From Planctomycetota bacterium (GTDB lineage: Bacteria; Planctomycetota; Planctomycetia; Planctomycetales; Planctomycetaceae), in NCBI GenBank assembly GCA_023417655.1, contig JAEZFD010000061.1, positions 1 through 64,000 of the forward strand: a stretch of DNA of 64,000 nucleotides, in the 5' to 3' direction. The stretch's first letter is position 1. Every line of letters starts with the position of its first letter. Positions 44,525-53,144 of the stretch are shown in pieces. The notes below the pieces were generated by a model, which saw only the letters and a program-made list of their open reading frames with translations, searched no databases and was not told where the DNA came from. The position numbers and the translations under genes are program-made.

Positions 44525-44827
44525 ATGATCCACTACTCCTGTGATCTCTGTGGACGGTCGATTCGTGAAGAGCGGTACGTGGCGAAGATCGAAGTCTCTG
44601 CCGCCTTCGATCCCGACGAGCTGACCGAAGATCACCTGGAACACGATCATCTTGAGCAGATTGCCGATGCTCTCGCCGAGATGGAAAGTACGGCTGACTT
44701 TGAGCTCGCTGAAACGGGTCCGAAGCAGATGCAGTTCGACCTATGCTCGACATGCATGTGCCGTTACCTCAAGGCCCCGCTGGGTCCAGCCCGACAGTCA
44801 CTGCGATCCAACTACAGCCAGAACTGA
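44525..44827 (+). CDS. Small two-CxxC (probable zinc-binding) protein
   Basis: 100 residues from ATG 44525. CDLCGRSI near the N-terminus and CSTCMCRYLK near the C-terminus suggest a split zinc site holding the termini together. Between them is a beta strand (RYVAKIEVSAAFDPDELTEDHL) and a helix rich in Asp, Glu, His and Leu (EHDHLEQIADALAEMEST). No signal or membrane segment. It ends 74 nt before the nuclease gene on the same strand. I believe this type is conserved in planctomycetes, but it has no known role. Confidence 0.82.
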   Translation: MIHYSCDLCGRSIREERYVAKIEVSAAFDPDELTEDHLEHDHLEQIADALAEMESTADFELAETGPKQMQFDLCSTCMCRYLKAPLGPARQSLRSNYSQN

Positions 44828-44901
44828 ACAGGATCGGAAACGAGAGGCAGGGAGCTGGCGGGCGAGTCGTTCGCAGTTGGTTCTTCTGAAGTTGGAAGAA
44901 C

Positions 44902-45546
44902 ATGGCGTATCGACCTCCGCGACTGTTCCCAATGTTGCTGTTGGGGTGTGTTGCACTGCTGGTTCTGTCCCGGCTGCAACCGGGCTCTGTGCAGCCTCCT
45001 CTGCCGGAACCCTCTTCTCCCTCTTCGCAGCAGGTCACGAATCGCTTCGGTCTGGAACCCCGTCTTGCTCGTGTGAAACGAGTTGTGGACGGGGATACCT
45101 TGCTTCTGGAAGACGGTGAGCGGATTCGCCTGTTCGGTGTCGATACTCCGGAAACCAAGATTCCCAATCAGCCACCGGAGCCTTTCGGGCTCGAGGCCAC
45201 GGAGTTCACGACTCAGTTTGTCGCCGGGCAGACCATTCGGCTGGAGTTCGATGCCGAGCGTTATGACAAATACGGGCGGACTCTCGCTTACGTCTATGTC
45301 GGAAACCGGATGCTGAATGAGGAGCTGATCCTCGCAGGGCTCAGCCCGGCGCAGCTCCAGTACCCATTTCGCAACGACATGAAACGACGCTTCGCCGCCG
45401 CGGAACAGGTCGCCCGCTCTCGAGGGGTGGGTCTTTGGTCGGTGCCAACTCCAGGGAACGGCCCAGTCACCAGCCCCCATCGGCAGCGGGAGTTACGTCA
45501 GAATCTTCCGGAGAGAACTCCTCAGGGGATGCAGCCGAATCTGTAA
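44902..45546 (+). CDS. Membrane-anchored or exported thermonuclease-like (SNase) protein
   Basis: 214 residues. An N-terminal hydrophobic helix (LFPMLLLGCVALLVLSRL) acts as signal or anchor. The SNase fold follows: KRVVDGDTLLLEDGERIRLFGVDTPETK, with the Asp pair, Arg and Glu of the active site, and ERYDKYGRTLAYVYVGNRMLNEELILAGLS, with the second catalytic Arg in YGR. Calcium-dependent phosphodiester hydrolysis outside the cytoplasm is expected. It is the last protein gene before tRNA-Phe and the mini-island. Confidence 0.93.
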   Translation: MAYRPPRLFPMLLLGCVALLVLSRLQPGSVQPPLPEPSSPSSQQVTNRFGLEPRLARVKRVVDGDTLLLEDGERIRLFGVDTPETKIPNQPPEPFGLEATEFTTQFVAGQTIRLEFDAERYDKYGRTLAYVYVGNRMLNEELILAGLSPAQLQYPFRNDMKRRFAAAEQVARSRGVGLWSVPTPGNGPVTSPHRQRELRQNLPERTPQGMQPNL

Positions 45547-45682
45547 ACTTCTCCTTGAAAGCGAACCGGTTGGATTTCGGTCTGTCTCGACTGTTGACAG
45601 TCCGACAGAGACTCGCCAAGATACCCGCCGCAACGCGGAAGAATTGGTCGTTTACGTCCACGATTTCGCGGAATGCCCAGCT

Positions 45683-45755
<73 letters not shown>

Positions 45756-45773
45756 CTTTGAACTTTTTTTCCG

Positions 45774-45814
45774 ACCACCACGAGTTGAGAGTGATCCTCT
45801 CGGTTCGTGGTGGT
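45774..45814 (+). terminator. Large hairpin after tRNA-Phe
   Basis: Outer arms ACCACCACGA (45774-45783) and TCGTGGTGGT (45805-45814) enclose an inner stem GAGAG/CTCTC with loop TGATC. A run of seven T (45764-45770) lies before it and only TCTCTGTG after it, so it may be a terminator of leftward transcripts or a structural end of the island. Confidence 0.5.
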
Positions 45815-45873
45815 TCTCTGTGTATACGCGGAACTTGGAAGCGGTGGTGCTACAAAAATGATTTTCCGCCCCC

Positions 45874-46080
45874 GTGCACGGGCGTCTTGAAGATCTCGGG
45901 GGGAATGCTCAGATTGCGAGCGAAATGCAGGTTGATCTTTCGTGTTTGTCGCCTTGTTTGAATGGCCATCGCTCTCCCGGTCTGGAGGTGATTGAGCGAT
46001 TCGGGGCTGCTCTGCAGTGTGACCCAATCGAACTGCTCAGTGACCCAAAAGAGGCTTTTGCTCTTCAAAACGCATCTTAA
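45874..46080 (+). CDS. Short XRE-type helix-turn-helix protein, possibly truncated
   Basis: 68 residues from GTG 45874. LGGNAQIASEMQVDLSCLSPC followed by LNGHRSPGLEVIERFGAALQ and CDPIELLSDP matches the helix 2 to helix 5 part of Cro/C1-type domains, with the usual 'LNG.R.P.LEV.ERF..AL..DP..LL'. Helix 1 is short or missing, so it may be a minimal regulator or a 5'-truncated remnant. It lies 24 nt before the Mrr-like gene on the same strand and could control it. Confidence 0.6.
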   Translation: MHGRLEDLGGNAQIASEMQVDLSCLSPCLNGHRSPGLEVIERFGAALQCDPIELLSDPKEAFALQNAS

Positions 46081-46104
46081 AAATACCTCTACTTGGGGTG
46101 GAAG

Positions 46105-47232
46105 ATGGGCCTTTCTTCCAATGAGTCGAGCGCCGGTTCCGAAATGGCGGAACCAGGTGACGCTCCAGTCGAAGCAGTCAACGCTGCTGGTTCACTGGGG
46201 GATGCGGCACCCAGTCTCGAACCATCCGTCGGGTCCGTAAGTGATCTTTTTCTCAGGTCAGGCGCTGCGCATCTTGGTAATGCGGGACGTTTCGCCCTTG
46301 GTGCAACCAGATCTGGGCTCGCGGCGGCAATCATCACCGGCGTGCGGATGGTTTCAGCAGAGCGAGACCGGGATGAAATGATTCGCTGGTTCGTCGGTGC
46401 ACGTGACATTCTTGCGTCAGGTCGCCCGACATCTGAGACGGCAAAGGCTCTGTACCGTTCGGTAGACACCTTCCGGTTCGCCAAACTTCTGGTGAACACG
46501 GTGAGCACCAGCGTTGCCAATTATCGTGGCGCAAACCTGCCGCTCTCACTCAAAGTGGCCATGCCCGTCACAATGTTAGGGGCCACGTATTTCGGTGCGA
46601 AGTACGCAGGATTGGTTGCAATGGGAGGTGGGATTGGACTGCCTGTCGTTTTACTGCTGTTCTTGGGCACTGCCGGCGTGACGTCTGTCATTGAAGGTTT
46701 TATCAAAGACCGGAGTGTTCGGGATCCACTCACAAGGCTCCTGCTTGCATTTGTGGCACTCGAGACCGCAAGGCGAGCGAAAAAAGAGTTTTTGGATGCG
46801 ATGCGTGCGGACGCGATGGTTCCGGAACGCGCCGAGACACCAGACGACGCTGATGGGCTGCTCGCCTTCCTAATGCAGATGGATCCCGTCGCCTTCGAGC
46901 GTCATGTCATGAGTTTTTTCGAAAAGAACGGATATCCGACCGGGCTCACGGCAAGATCGAACGACTTCGGGGTAGATGGTTATGTCTTTCACCCGGATGG
47001 CATGGTCATCGTCCAATGCAAACGATACGGAGAAGGGAATCCCGTTGGTCGCCCTGCGATTCAGCAGTTCAAAGGCGTCATTGAAGAGCAGCGGGCATTT
47101 CGTGGATACTTTGTTACTACGAGCAATTTCACCAGAGAAGCCATCGAAAGTGCAGCGAAGTCCAATCGAATCCAACTGGTCAACGGATGCGAACTCCTTC
47201 AGTGGCACAAGAACGGAATGACACTGAAGTGA
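46105..47232 (+). CDS. Membrane-anchored Mrr-family restriction endonuclease-like protein
   Basis: 375 residues from ATG 46105. The first 140 residues are not recognised. Two adjacent hydrophobic helices lie at about 152-172 and 174-197. The C-terminal 115 residues are an Mrr_cat (PD-(D/E)xK) domain: MDPVAFERHVMSFFEKNGY (259-277), catalytic Asp in NDFGVDGYV (286-294), QCK in VIVQCKRY (301-308), then GYFVTTSNFTREAIESAA (334-351) and VNGCELL (359-365). Mrr domains cut modified or foreign DNA, and TM-Mrr fusions occur in defence contexts; the role here is inferred. It lies alone with a short regulator inside a tRNA-Phe mini-island. Confidence 0.88.
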   Translation: MGLSSNESSAGSEMAEPGDAPVEAVNAAGSLGDAAPSLEPSVGSVSDLFLRSGAAHLGNAGRFALGATRSGLAAAIITGVRMVSAERDRDEMIRWFVGARDILASGRPTSETAKALYRSVDTFRFAKLLVNTVSTSVANYRGANLPLSLKVAMPVTMLGATYFGAKYAGLVAMGGGIGLPVVLLLFLGTAGVTSVIEGFIKDRSVRDPLTRLLLAFVALETARRAKKEFLDAMRADAMVPERAETPDDADGLLAFLMQMDPVAFERHVMSFFEKNGYPTGLTARSNDFGVDGYVFHPDGMVIVQCKRYGEGNPVGRPAIQQFKGVIEEQRAFRGYFVTTSNFTREAIESAAKSNRIQLVNGCELLQWHKNGMTLK

Positions 47233-47261
47233 GCGGGTGCACCGGCACTTTTGAAGGAGCC

Positions 47262-47332
47262 TAACTGATCAGTTGGTACTCCTCGAGAATGGAAAATCCT
47301 GGGTCCCCAATTCATCCCGGCCCCGACCACTT
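47262..47332 (+). pseudogene. Decayed tRNA-Phe copy at the right end of the mini-island (attR-like)
   Basis: Aligns with the tRNA-Phe gene along its length: TCAGTTGGTA against TCAGCTGGTA of the D-arm, GAAAATCCTGG (47292-47302) identical to 45716-45726 including part of the anticodon loop, then a 2-nt shorter diverged T-arm, and the identical 19-nt 3' end (47314-47332). The acceptor 5' strand and the T-arm pairing are lost, so it cannot be a working tRNA. Confidence 0.7.
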
Positions 47333-47334
47333 CG

Positions 47335-47375
47335 AACAGGAGTCATGATTTCGATCATGGCTCCTGTTTCTTTTT
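47335..47375 (+). terminator. Intrinsic terminator with UUCG tetraloop, probably the original tRNA-Phe terminator
   Basis: AACAGGAGTCATGAT (47335-47349) and ATCATGGCTCCTGTT (47354-47368) pair over 15 bp with one G-T wobble around TTCG, followed by TCTTTTT. It sits three bases beyond the duplicated tRNA end, on the tRNA's strand. Confidence 0.85.
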
Positions 47376-47389
47376 GCGCAGTGCCCGAG

Positions 47390-48112
47390 TCAGCTCCCGT
47401 TCTTTGCTCGCGACATCACATAGCACCACTCGCGGGCGATCAGCCTGCAGGTCTCGTCATAGGTCGCCGCCTCTTCGGGTGTTCCGTCGCTTCGCTTCGG
47501 GTCTTCATAAGTAATCGGGAAGCGGGCGGTTGCTCCGATGACGATGGGACATTTCTCGTCCGCGTCTGAACAGGTCATGACCGCGATGAAGTTCTTCTGC
47601 GGGTTGACAGGCGAGTTGTAGATTTTGGAGAAGCAGGCAGCTGGGGGGAATGACGACGAGTAGTGGACGGTGTACACCGGATTGGAAGCCGGTTTGGGGA
47701 CATCGATTGAAAACCCTGCCCGTCGGAATGCATTAATTGTTCGCGGGTTGCACGCTGTCTCTTCCGTCCCTCCGGAATAGGTGGAGATCCGGGGCAGGCC
47801 GAAGTAGGCCGCGGCAGCAGCTCCCCAGACCTGCCCGAAGTGACTCCGGCGGGAATTGTGCGTGCAGATGAAGATGAGGTTGACCGGGCGTCGGGCCGCG
47901 ATGCGGGTCTGAATCTCGCGAGCGACTGCATCGAGTTTCTCTCTCCGTTCCGGGGGAATCTGGTCGAACTCGCTGGCCCGTTGTTCCAGGTAAGTGTTGA
48001 GCATCGGGAGAAGTTGGGCCTGTGCAGAATTCGTCCCCGACAGGATGACCATGGCAGACAAAGTGATGGCCAGTGCCGTGTATTTGATGAAGCAGTGAGT
48101 AAAGCCGTTCAC
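47390..48112 (-). CDS. Exported ArsC/low-molecular-weight-phosphatase-like protein
   Basis: 240 residues from GTG 48112. A signal peptide (YTALAITLSAMVILSGTNSAQA) precedes the domain; the phosphatase loop CTHNSRRS (83-90) fits C-x5-R of thioredoxin-linked arsenate reductases and LMW protein-tyrosine phosphatases, with STYSGGTEETACNPRTINAFRRAGF and VMTCSDADEKCPIV typical of ArsC. The DPKRSDGTPEEAATYDETCRLIA region closes the fold. Most relatives are cytosolic, so a signal peptide is unusual. It could act on periplasmic substrates. It is on the minus strand immediately right of the mini-island. Confidence 0.88.
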   Translation of the reverse strand: MNGFTHCFIKYTALAITLSAMVILSGTNSAQAQLLPMLNTYLEQRASEFDQIPPERREKLDAVAREIQTRIAARRPVNLIFICTHNSRRSHFGQVWGAAAAAYFGLPRISTYSGGTEETACNPRTINAFRRAGFSIDVPKPASNPVYTVHYSSSFPPAACFSKIYNSPVNPQKNFIAVMTCSDADEKCPIVIGATARFPITYEDPKRSDGTPEEAATYDETCRLIAREWCYVMSRAKNGS

Positions 48113-48419
48113 GGTCAGCGGGTCTCCGGACAGCAGGGACGGGTTGGGGGAAGGGGCAGAATCGTTGAAAGAGAGTCAGTTTTGGCGGCTCGAGTGGGAA
48201 ATTCCGCTTTCACCATGCGAATGCCTTTGGTTCGCCTGCATCGACGCTGGGAACATGGTCTAATGCCCCGTCAGACTGGAGTGGATTGAGGCGACCTGCT
48301 TGCTTGGGTTCTCAATCTGTTGAAAAGCGGTCGCTGACTGGATGGTGCCGCAGAATCGAATTTCCTTCAAGGGGCGTTTCCGCAGCGTGGTGGGGAACGA
48401 CCCGGCAATTGAGATGGTT
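48113..48419. other. Divergent intergenic region
   Basis: 307 nt between the ArsC-like gene and mqnD. Promoters for both must lie here; no RNA gene or strong operator is seen. Confidence 0.4.
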
Positions 48420-49316
48420 ATGAACAGCTCTCCCGTGCAGATTCGTGTTGGTCACAGTCCTGATCCTGATGATGCCTTCATGTTCCACGCTCTTGCGAAC
48501 GACAAGATGGCGACAGGGCCGTACCAGTTCTCACATGAGTTGCAGGACATCGAAACCCTGAATCGTCGGGCGTTCTCAGGCGAACTCGAACTGACTGCTG
48601 TCAGCCTCCACGGCTATGCCTATCTCACGGAGACCTATGCGCTTTGTGCCTGCGGCGCGAGCATGGGAGACAATTACGGACCGATGGTGGTGACTCGCGA
48701 GCCGGGAACGATTGAAGACCTCAAGGGAAAGACCATTGCGGTTCCGGGAACTCTGACGACGGCATTTCTGGCATTGAACCTCTGTCTCGGTGGGAAGCCG
48801 GAGATCTCGCCTCGTGAAAGCCACACGGAAGGGGACGCCGGGACATTTCGTTATGTGGTTTACCCATTCGATGAGATTCTGAATGTCGTCGAACGGGGCG
48901 AAGCTGACGCCGGGCTCATCATTCATGAAGGGCAGCTGACGTACATGACGCAGGGCCTGCATCTGGTCGTCGATCTGGGAAAATGGTGGATGGAAAAGAC
49001 AGGGCTGCCGTTGCCGCTGGGGGGAAATGCGGTTCGTAAGGATCTTGGGGCCGAGGGGATGCGAGAAGTGACTCGCTTGCTGCGTGAGAGTATTGAATAC
49101 GGCCTCGGTCACCGCCGCGAAGCTCTCCAGCACGCTCTGCAGTACGGCCGCGACCTCGACCACCAGAAAGCGGACGAGTTCGTCGGAATGTACGTTAATG
49201 ACTGGACTCGCGATTTCGGGGATCGGGGACGCGAAGCGGTCCGGCGGTTACTGGATGAGGGGTACAAAGCTGGCTTGATCCCCAACCCAGTCCATCTTGA
49301 GTTTATTACCGGATAG
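48420..49316 (+). CDS. mqnD: 1,4-dihydroxy-6-naphthoate synthase-like protein (MqnD family)
   Basis: 298 residues from ATG 48420 with GAGATGG upstream; frames extending to 48342 lack conservation. Periplasmic-binding-protein-like fold used as an enzyme: IRVGHSPDPDDAFMFHAL at the start, DIETLNRRAFSGELELTAVSLHGYAYL, GPMVVTREP, GKTIAVPGTLTTAFLAL, VYPFDEILNVVERGEADAGLIIHEGQLTY and GLPLPLGGNAVRKDLG. MqnD converts cyclic dehypoxanthinyl futalosine to 1,4-dihydroxy-6-naphthoate in the futalosine route to menaquinone, used by planctomycetes. The related MqnA cannot be fully excluded, but the SPDPDDAF and GxxPLPLGGN motifs favour MqnD. Monocistronic. Confidence 0.85.
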   Translation: MNSSPVQIRVGHSPDPDDAFMFHALANDKMATGPYQFSHELQDIETLNRRAFSGELELTAVSLHGYAYLTETYALCACGASMGDNYGPMVVTREPGTIEDLKGKTIAVPGTLTTAFLALNLCLGGKPEISPRESHTEGDAGTFRYVVYPFDEILNVVERGEADAGLIIHEGQLTYMTQGLHLVVDLGKWWMEKTGLPLPLGGNAVRKDLGAEGMREVTRLLRESIEYGLGHRREALQHALQYGRDLDHQKADEFVGMYVNDWTRDFGDRGREAVRRLLDEGYKAGLIPNPVHLEFITG

Positions 49317-49724
49317 TTTCCTCTGTTGATTTCTGGATCCCGCGAAAGTCAGGGCACCATGAACTCCTATCCTGTTTTGTAAGGTGACGTGAAAAAAGCA
49401 TTTCCGTCGCTACTGGAGATTCTGAGACGCATTTCTGCAAACACGGAACAGATTCTCCTGCCGAATTGACTGATTTCGCTGAAAGGGGGTGACGCTTCGC
49501 CCCCTGGAAGTTTGACGAACTGCGAAACTCGCTTGTTTTCCCTGTTGTTTCGGGGGAGAATAAACCGTTTCCATCGACGGATTCCGACCGGGTGAGTTCT
49601 GAACTGCCCGGTTTCAGTAGTCGCGGCAATTTCCTGGCCATCCTGTCAGATGACTGCGGTCGCGGCTGCCATTTCGAAATGACGATCTCCCACAACGTGT
49701 GGCGTTGCAGGCAGGAGTTGACGC
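49317..49724. other. Intergenic region with no recognised feature
   Basis: 408 nt before the DUF1549/DUF1553 gene. AGGAG at 49712-49716 serves that gene. I see no hairpin terminator for mqnD and no RNA gene. Confidence 0.4.
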
Positions 49725-51659
49725 GTGATTCGGAAGTCTCGGTTGTTGTCGGGTGCGTGCGTTCTGGTTGCAGGAATTCTCCTTTTTCAATCGGTTCAGG
49801 AAGCGACTGCCCAGCGTCCTGTGAAGAGACCGCCTGCTAAGAAGCCGGCTCTCCCCGTTCGGGAAGGAGGACCAGCCGTTCCCATGGTCGGGGTGAATCC
49901 CGTCAAACGGAATTCGGCTCTGAAGAGTGCCAAGACTATTGATGATCTGATCGCGAAAGATCTCGCCCGACACAATCTGAAACCGAATCCTCACGTTACC
50001 GAGGAAGTGTTTGTCCGGCGTGCCTACCTGACGCTCACCGGCACGATTCCGATGGCCGCTCAGGCCGAGTCTTACGTCTCCCGGAAAGCCGAAGACAAGC
50101 GCGAAGCACTGATTGACCAGTTGCTCGGTTCACCAGCGCACGCCAGCCATCAGTACAACGCCTGGGCCGACACATTGCGGTTGGTCGACATCGTTCCGGC
50201 CGACAATCATATGAAGCCGTACCAGGAGTACGTGAAGACCTCGTTGCGGCAGAACAAGCCATACGACGTCTGGGTGAAAGAGATGCTGACCGCAGAAGGT
50301 CACGTCTGGGATAACCCTGCCGTCGGCTACAATCTGCGCGATACCGGGATGCCTCTGGATGCCCTGAATAATACTGTCCGTGTCTTTCTGGGAACTCAGA
50401 TTGGTTGTGCCCAGTGCCACGATCATCCCTTCGATCGCTGGAAGCAGAAGGAGTTTTACGAACTCGCTGCGTTCACCTATGGCAGTGATTATCGGAAGAC
50501 CTCCAACCCGGCACTCGGCCCGATGATGCAGGAGAAGACTCCGCAGAAGATGCCTGAGGCTGGCTGGTTCTATGAGAAGGTCGATTTTGATTCCCCGGAA
50601 GCTTCAACAGCTCGGGCGATGTTCCGTGCGAACCGCTACAACTTTGCCGTCAATGAGAAGCTGACACTCCGCTATCCGAAGGATTACGCCTACTCGAACG
50701 CCAAGCCGAACGACGTGGCTGCTCCAGGCGTGCTGTTCGGGAAGATGCCGGATCTCAAAGGCAAGACCCGCCGTGAAGCCTTCGCTGAGTGGGTGATTGC
50801 AGATGATAATCCGCGATTTGCTCGAACCATCGTCAACCGCTTCTGGAAGCAGATGTTTGGACGCGGATTGATTGAACCGGTTGATGACATGCGGGACGAC
50901 ACCGTCGCTTCGAATCCGGAGCTGATGGCGTTTCTGGAATCCGAGATCAAGCGGCTGGACTACGACCTGCGAGAGTTCACCCGAATTCTCTGCTATTCAG
51001 ATCTTTTCCGTCGTCAGGTCACTTATGACGACCTTCCCCCGGAGGGAGAGTATCACTTCCCCGGCCCTGTTCTTCGTCGCATGACTGCAGAGCAGGTATG
51101 GGATTCGCTGATCACTCTGACGGTCGAACGGCCTCAGTACTCCTTTGAATTCACCAAAGGATTCAATGAGACGATCAATCTCGACAACGTCAAGAGCGTA
51201 CAGGATGTCCTGGATCGGGTCGCTGCCTATCGGGATTATCAGAAGCAGGTCAACGAAGAGCGGAAAAAAGTGCAGTACAAAGGTCAGGAGTTGCTTCCTG
51301 CGTCTGAGTTGCGGCAGCCACTGGCGGATGGTCACTTCCTGCGTCAGTTCGGCCAGAGCAACCGCGAACAGATTGACGACAGCACGACTGAAGGAACCGT
51401 TCCGCAGCTGATGGTAATGTTCAACGGAAATTCGACGCACATGATGCTCGAAGAAGGTTCCGTGATTTATAAGCGGGTCGTCAGCAAGAAGATGCCGGAA
51501 GACCAGATCGATGCAATGTTCTGGTGCATCCTCAGCCGTCGTGCGACTCCCGATGAACGTGCATTGGCGATGAATGAAATCCGGACCAACGGACGTGCGG
51601 GCTATGGGAATGTGATCTGGGCTCTGATCAATACACGCGAGTTTCTGTTTGTGCAGTAA
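49725..51659 (+). CDS. DUF1549/DUF1553 planctomycete exported protein
   Basis: 644 residues from GTG 49725, eight bases after AGGAG. Signal peptide LLSGACVLVAGILLFQSV. The DUF1549 part runs from IDDLIAKDLARHNLKPNP through FVRRAYLTLTGTIPM to VFLGTQIGCAQCHDHPFDRWKQKEFYELAAF, where the CAQCH is heme-type CxxCH. The DUF1553 part includes RREAFAEWVIADDNPRFARTIVNRFWKQMFGRGLIEPVDD and the C-terminal VIWALINTREFLFVQ. The leading PSCyt1 cytochrome domain common in larger relatives is absent. It precedes a DUF1501 gene by 98 nt, its typical partner. Reaction unknown; export and pairing suggest a redox-linked or polymer-degrading surface function. Confidence 0.93.
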   Translation: MIRKSRLLSGACVLVAGILLFQSVQEATAQRPVKRPPAKKPALPVREGGPAVPMVGVNPVKRNSALKSAKTIDDLIAKDLARHNLKPNPHVTEEVFVRRAYLTLTGTIPMAAQAESYVSRKAEDKREALIDQLLGSPAHASHQYNAWADTLRLVDIVPADNHMKPYQEYVKTSLRQNKPYDVWVKEMLTAEGHVWDNPAVGYNLRDTGMPLDALNNTVRVFLGTQIGCAQCHDHPFDRWKQKEFYELAAFTYGSDYRKTSNPALGPMMQEKTPQKMPEAGWFYEKVDFDSPEASTARAMFRANRYNFAVNEKLTLRYPKDYAYSNAKPNDVAAPGVLFGKMPDLKGKTRREAFAEWVIADDNPRFARTIVNRFWKQMFGRGLIEPVDDMRDDTVASNPELMAFLESEIKRLDYDLREFTRILCYSDLFRRQVTYDDLPPEGEYHFPGPVLRRMTAEQVWDSLITLTVERPQYSFEFTKGFNETINLDNVKSVQDVLDRVAAYRDYQKQVNEERKKVQYKGQELLPASELRQPLADGHFLRQFGQSNREQIDDSTTEGTVPQLMVMFNGNSTHMMLEEGSVIYKRVVSKKMPEDQIDAMFWCILSRRATPDERALAMNEIRTNGRAGYGNVIWALINTREFLFVQ

Positions 51660-51757
51660 TTTGCGCTAAGCAGCAGCAAACTCAGCAGGCTATGGGCCCC
51701 GGCATCGCGGGGCCCTTCGATCCCACACTCGAATCAACTGAACAGAACGGATCTCTC

Positions 51758-53041
51758 ATGTCTCACATGTCTTTGGATCTACTGACTCGCCGCGAACTGC
51801 TCTGCCAGACAGCAAAGCATGCTTTTGGACTCGCTCTGCTGCCTGGCTTGGGAAGTCTCGTTTCCGCTGCCGAAGCAACAAAAGCTGGCGGAAAATCCGC
51901 ACCTGCGAAGCATCTCATCTACCTGCGTCTGGCAGGGGCGATGAGTCACGTTGATACCTTCGATCCCAAGCCGGGAAGCGAAGTGCAGGGCAACACGACT
52001 GTGATCCAGACGAAGATTCCAGGTGTGGCCTTCGGCGAATATCTTCCGAAGCTCGCCGCCTCGGTTGACGACTTCGCAGTCATTCGTTCCATGAATGCTC
52101 CGACTGCTGACCATAACGGTGCCAGCTATCTTCAGCAGACAAGTTATCGTCAGATTGCGTCGATCGCCCACCCAGGTCTCGGAGCATGGGCTCAGCGGGT
52201 GCATGGACGCAGCCATGCGACATTGCCAAGCACCGTTCAGATCGGCGCCGGCGTTGGACCTGGTTATCTGGGAGCTCAGTATGCACCGGTCCCTATCGGC
52301 AATCCGGACGATGGGTTGCAGAACACCAAGACCCCGGCCTACCTGACTGAAGAATCGTTCGATCGCCGCATGGAACTTTCAACGGCATTCGATGCCGGGT
52401 TCCGAAAGCTGGCAGCCAACAATTCGAAGGTGAAAGGTTACGACGACCTCTATCAGAATGCCGTCACTCTGTTGCGGAGCGAAGATCTGAAAGTCTTCGA
52501 TCTCAAGCTGGAACCAGAGGAAACCAAGAATGCCTATGGTCCGAGTCGCGTCGGTCGCGGTCTGTTGCTGGCCCGCCGCTTGATTCAGGGTGGGATCCGC
52601 TGCGTCGAAGTGACCTATGGTGGTTTCGACCATCACACCGAATTGTGGACTCGACTGCCGAATATGGCGCAGACTCTGGATCAGGCGCTCAGCGCTCTGA
52701 TGGCAGATCTGAAGGCCACCGGTTTGATCAAAGATACGGTTGTCGCTGTCTGTACGGAATTCGGCCGAACTCCGTTCATCAACCAGCGGACTGGTCGAGA
52801 TCACCACCCGGCGGCCTATAGCTCATTGCTGGCCGGTGCTGGTATCAAGACAGGGCAGGTTTACGGCAAGTCCGATGAGAATGCTTATCGGGTGGACGAA
52901 GACGGCGTTGAACCGGGCGATTACAACGCCACAATCGCTCGCTGTCTGGGGATCGATCCGAAGATGGAAATCTTCTCTCCAAGCGGACGTCCTTTCCGGA
53001 TTGGCGACGGATCAACCGGCATCGACAAGCTTCTGGCGTAA
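51758..53041 (+). CDS. DUF1501 exported protein
   Basis: 427 residues from ATG 51758. N-terminus LTRRELLCQTAKHAFGLALL is a twin-arginine-like signal. The sulfatase/alkaline-phosphatase-like fold of DUF1501 is visible in AKHLIYLRLAGAMSHVDTFDPKPG, VIRSMNAPTADHNGASYLQQT, SRVGRGLLLARRLIQGGIRCVEVTYGGFDHHTEL, VAVCTEFGRTPFINQRTGRDHHPAAYSSLLAGAGIKTGQVYG. It follows the DUF1549/DUF1553 gene and ends at a strong terminator (53083-53120), so the pair forms one transcript. Confidence 0.94.
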   Translation: MSHMSLDLLTRRELLCQTAKHAFGLALLPGLGSLVSAAEATKAGGKSAPAKHLIYLRLAGAMSHVDTFDPKPGSEVQGNTTVIQTKIPGVAFGEYLPKLAASVDDFAVIRSMNAPTADHNGASYLQQTSYRQIASIAHPGLGAWAQRVHGRSHATLPSTVQIGAGVGPGYLGAQYAPVPIGNPDDGLQNTKTPAYLTEESFDRRMELSTAFDAGFRKLAANNSKVKGYDDLYQNAVTLLRSEDLKVFDLKLEPEETKNAYGPSRVGRGLLLARRLIQGGIRCVEVTYGGFDHHTELWTRLPNMAQTLDQALSALMADLKATGLIKDTVVAVCTEFGRTPFINQRTGRDHHPAAYSSLLAGAGIKTGQVYGKSDENAYRVDEDGVEPGDYNATIARCLGIDPKMEIFSPSGRPFRIGDGSTGIDKLLA

Positions 53042-53082
53042 GCCAAAAGGCCCGCTCGAGGCTTTTGAACGAACTCTTCTCG

Positions 53083-53121
53083 CACGGCGAATCGACACTC
53101 ATCGATTCGCCGTGTTTTGTT
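53083..53121 (+). terminator. Intrinsic terminator of the DUF1549-1553/DUF1501 operon
   Basis: CACGGCGAATCGA (53083-53095) and TCGATTCGCCGTG (53102-53114) form a perfect 13-bp stem with a 6-nt loop, followed by TTTTGTTT. It lies 41 nt past the DUF1501 stop. Confidence 0.9.
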
Positions 53122-53144
53122 TGACGGGGGCGCGCACCAAAACT

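Larger units (their letters stand above)
45759..47332. mobile_element. Mini-island integrated at tRNA-Phe, carrying an XRE-like regulator and a TM-Mrr endonuclease
   Basis: About 1.57 kb bounded by 19-nt identical repeats derived from the tRNA-Phe 3' end. Contents: a large hairpin (45774-45814), a 68-residue HTH-like protein and a 375-residue membrane-anchored Mrr-family protein. There is no integrase, so it was either mobilised in trans or is the remnant of a larger element. The right end holds a decayed tRNA-Phe copy rather than only the 3' end, and the UUCG-loop terminator beyond it is probably the original terminator of the tRNA. Confidence 0.7.

Noticed and set aside
45764..45770. T-run plus following hairpin taken as a standard tRNA terminator
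   Set aside because: The T-run precedes the hairpin instead of following it, so it does not fit a rightward intrinsic terminator; the better one is at 47335-47375.
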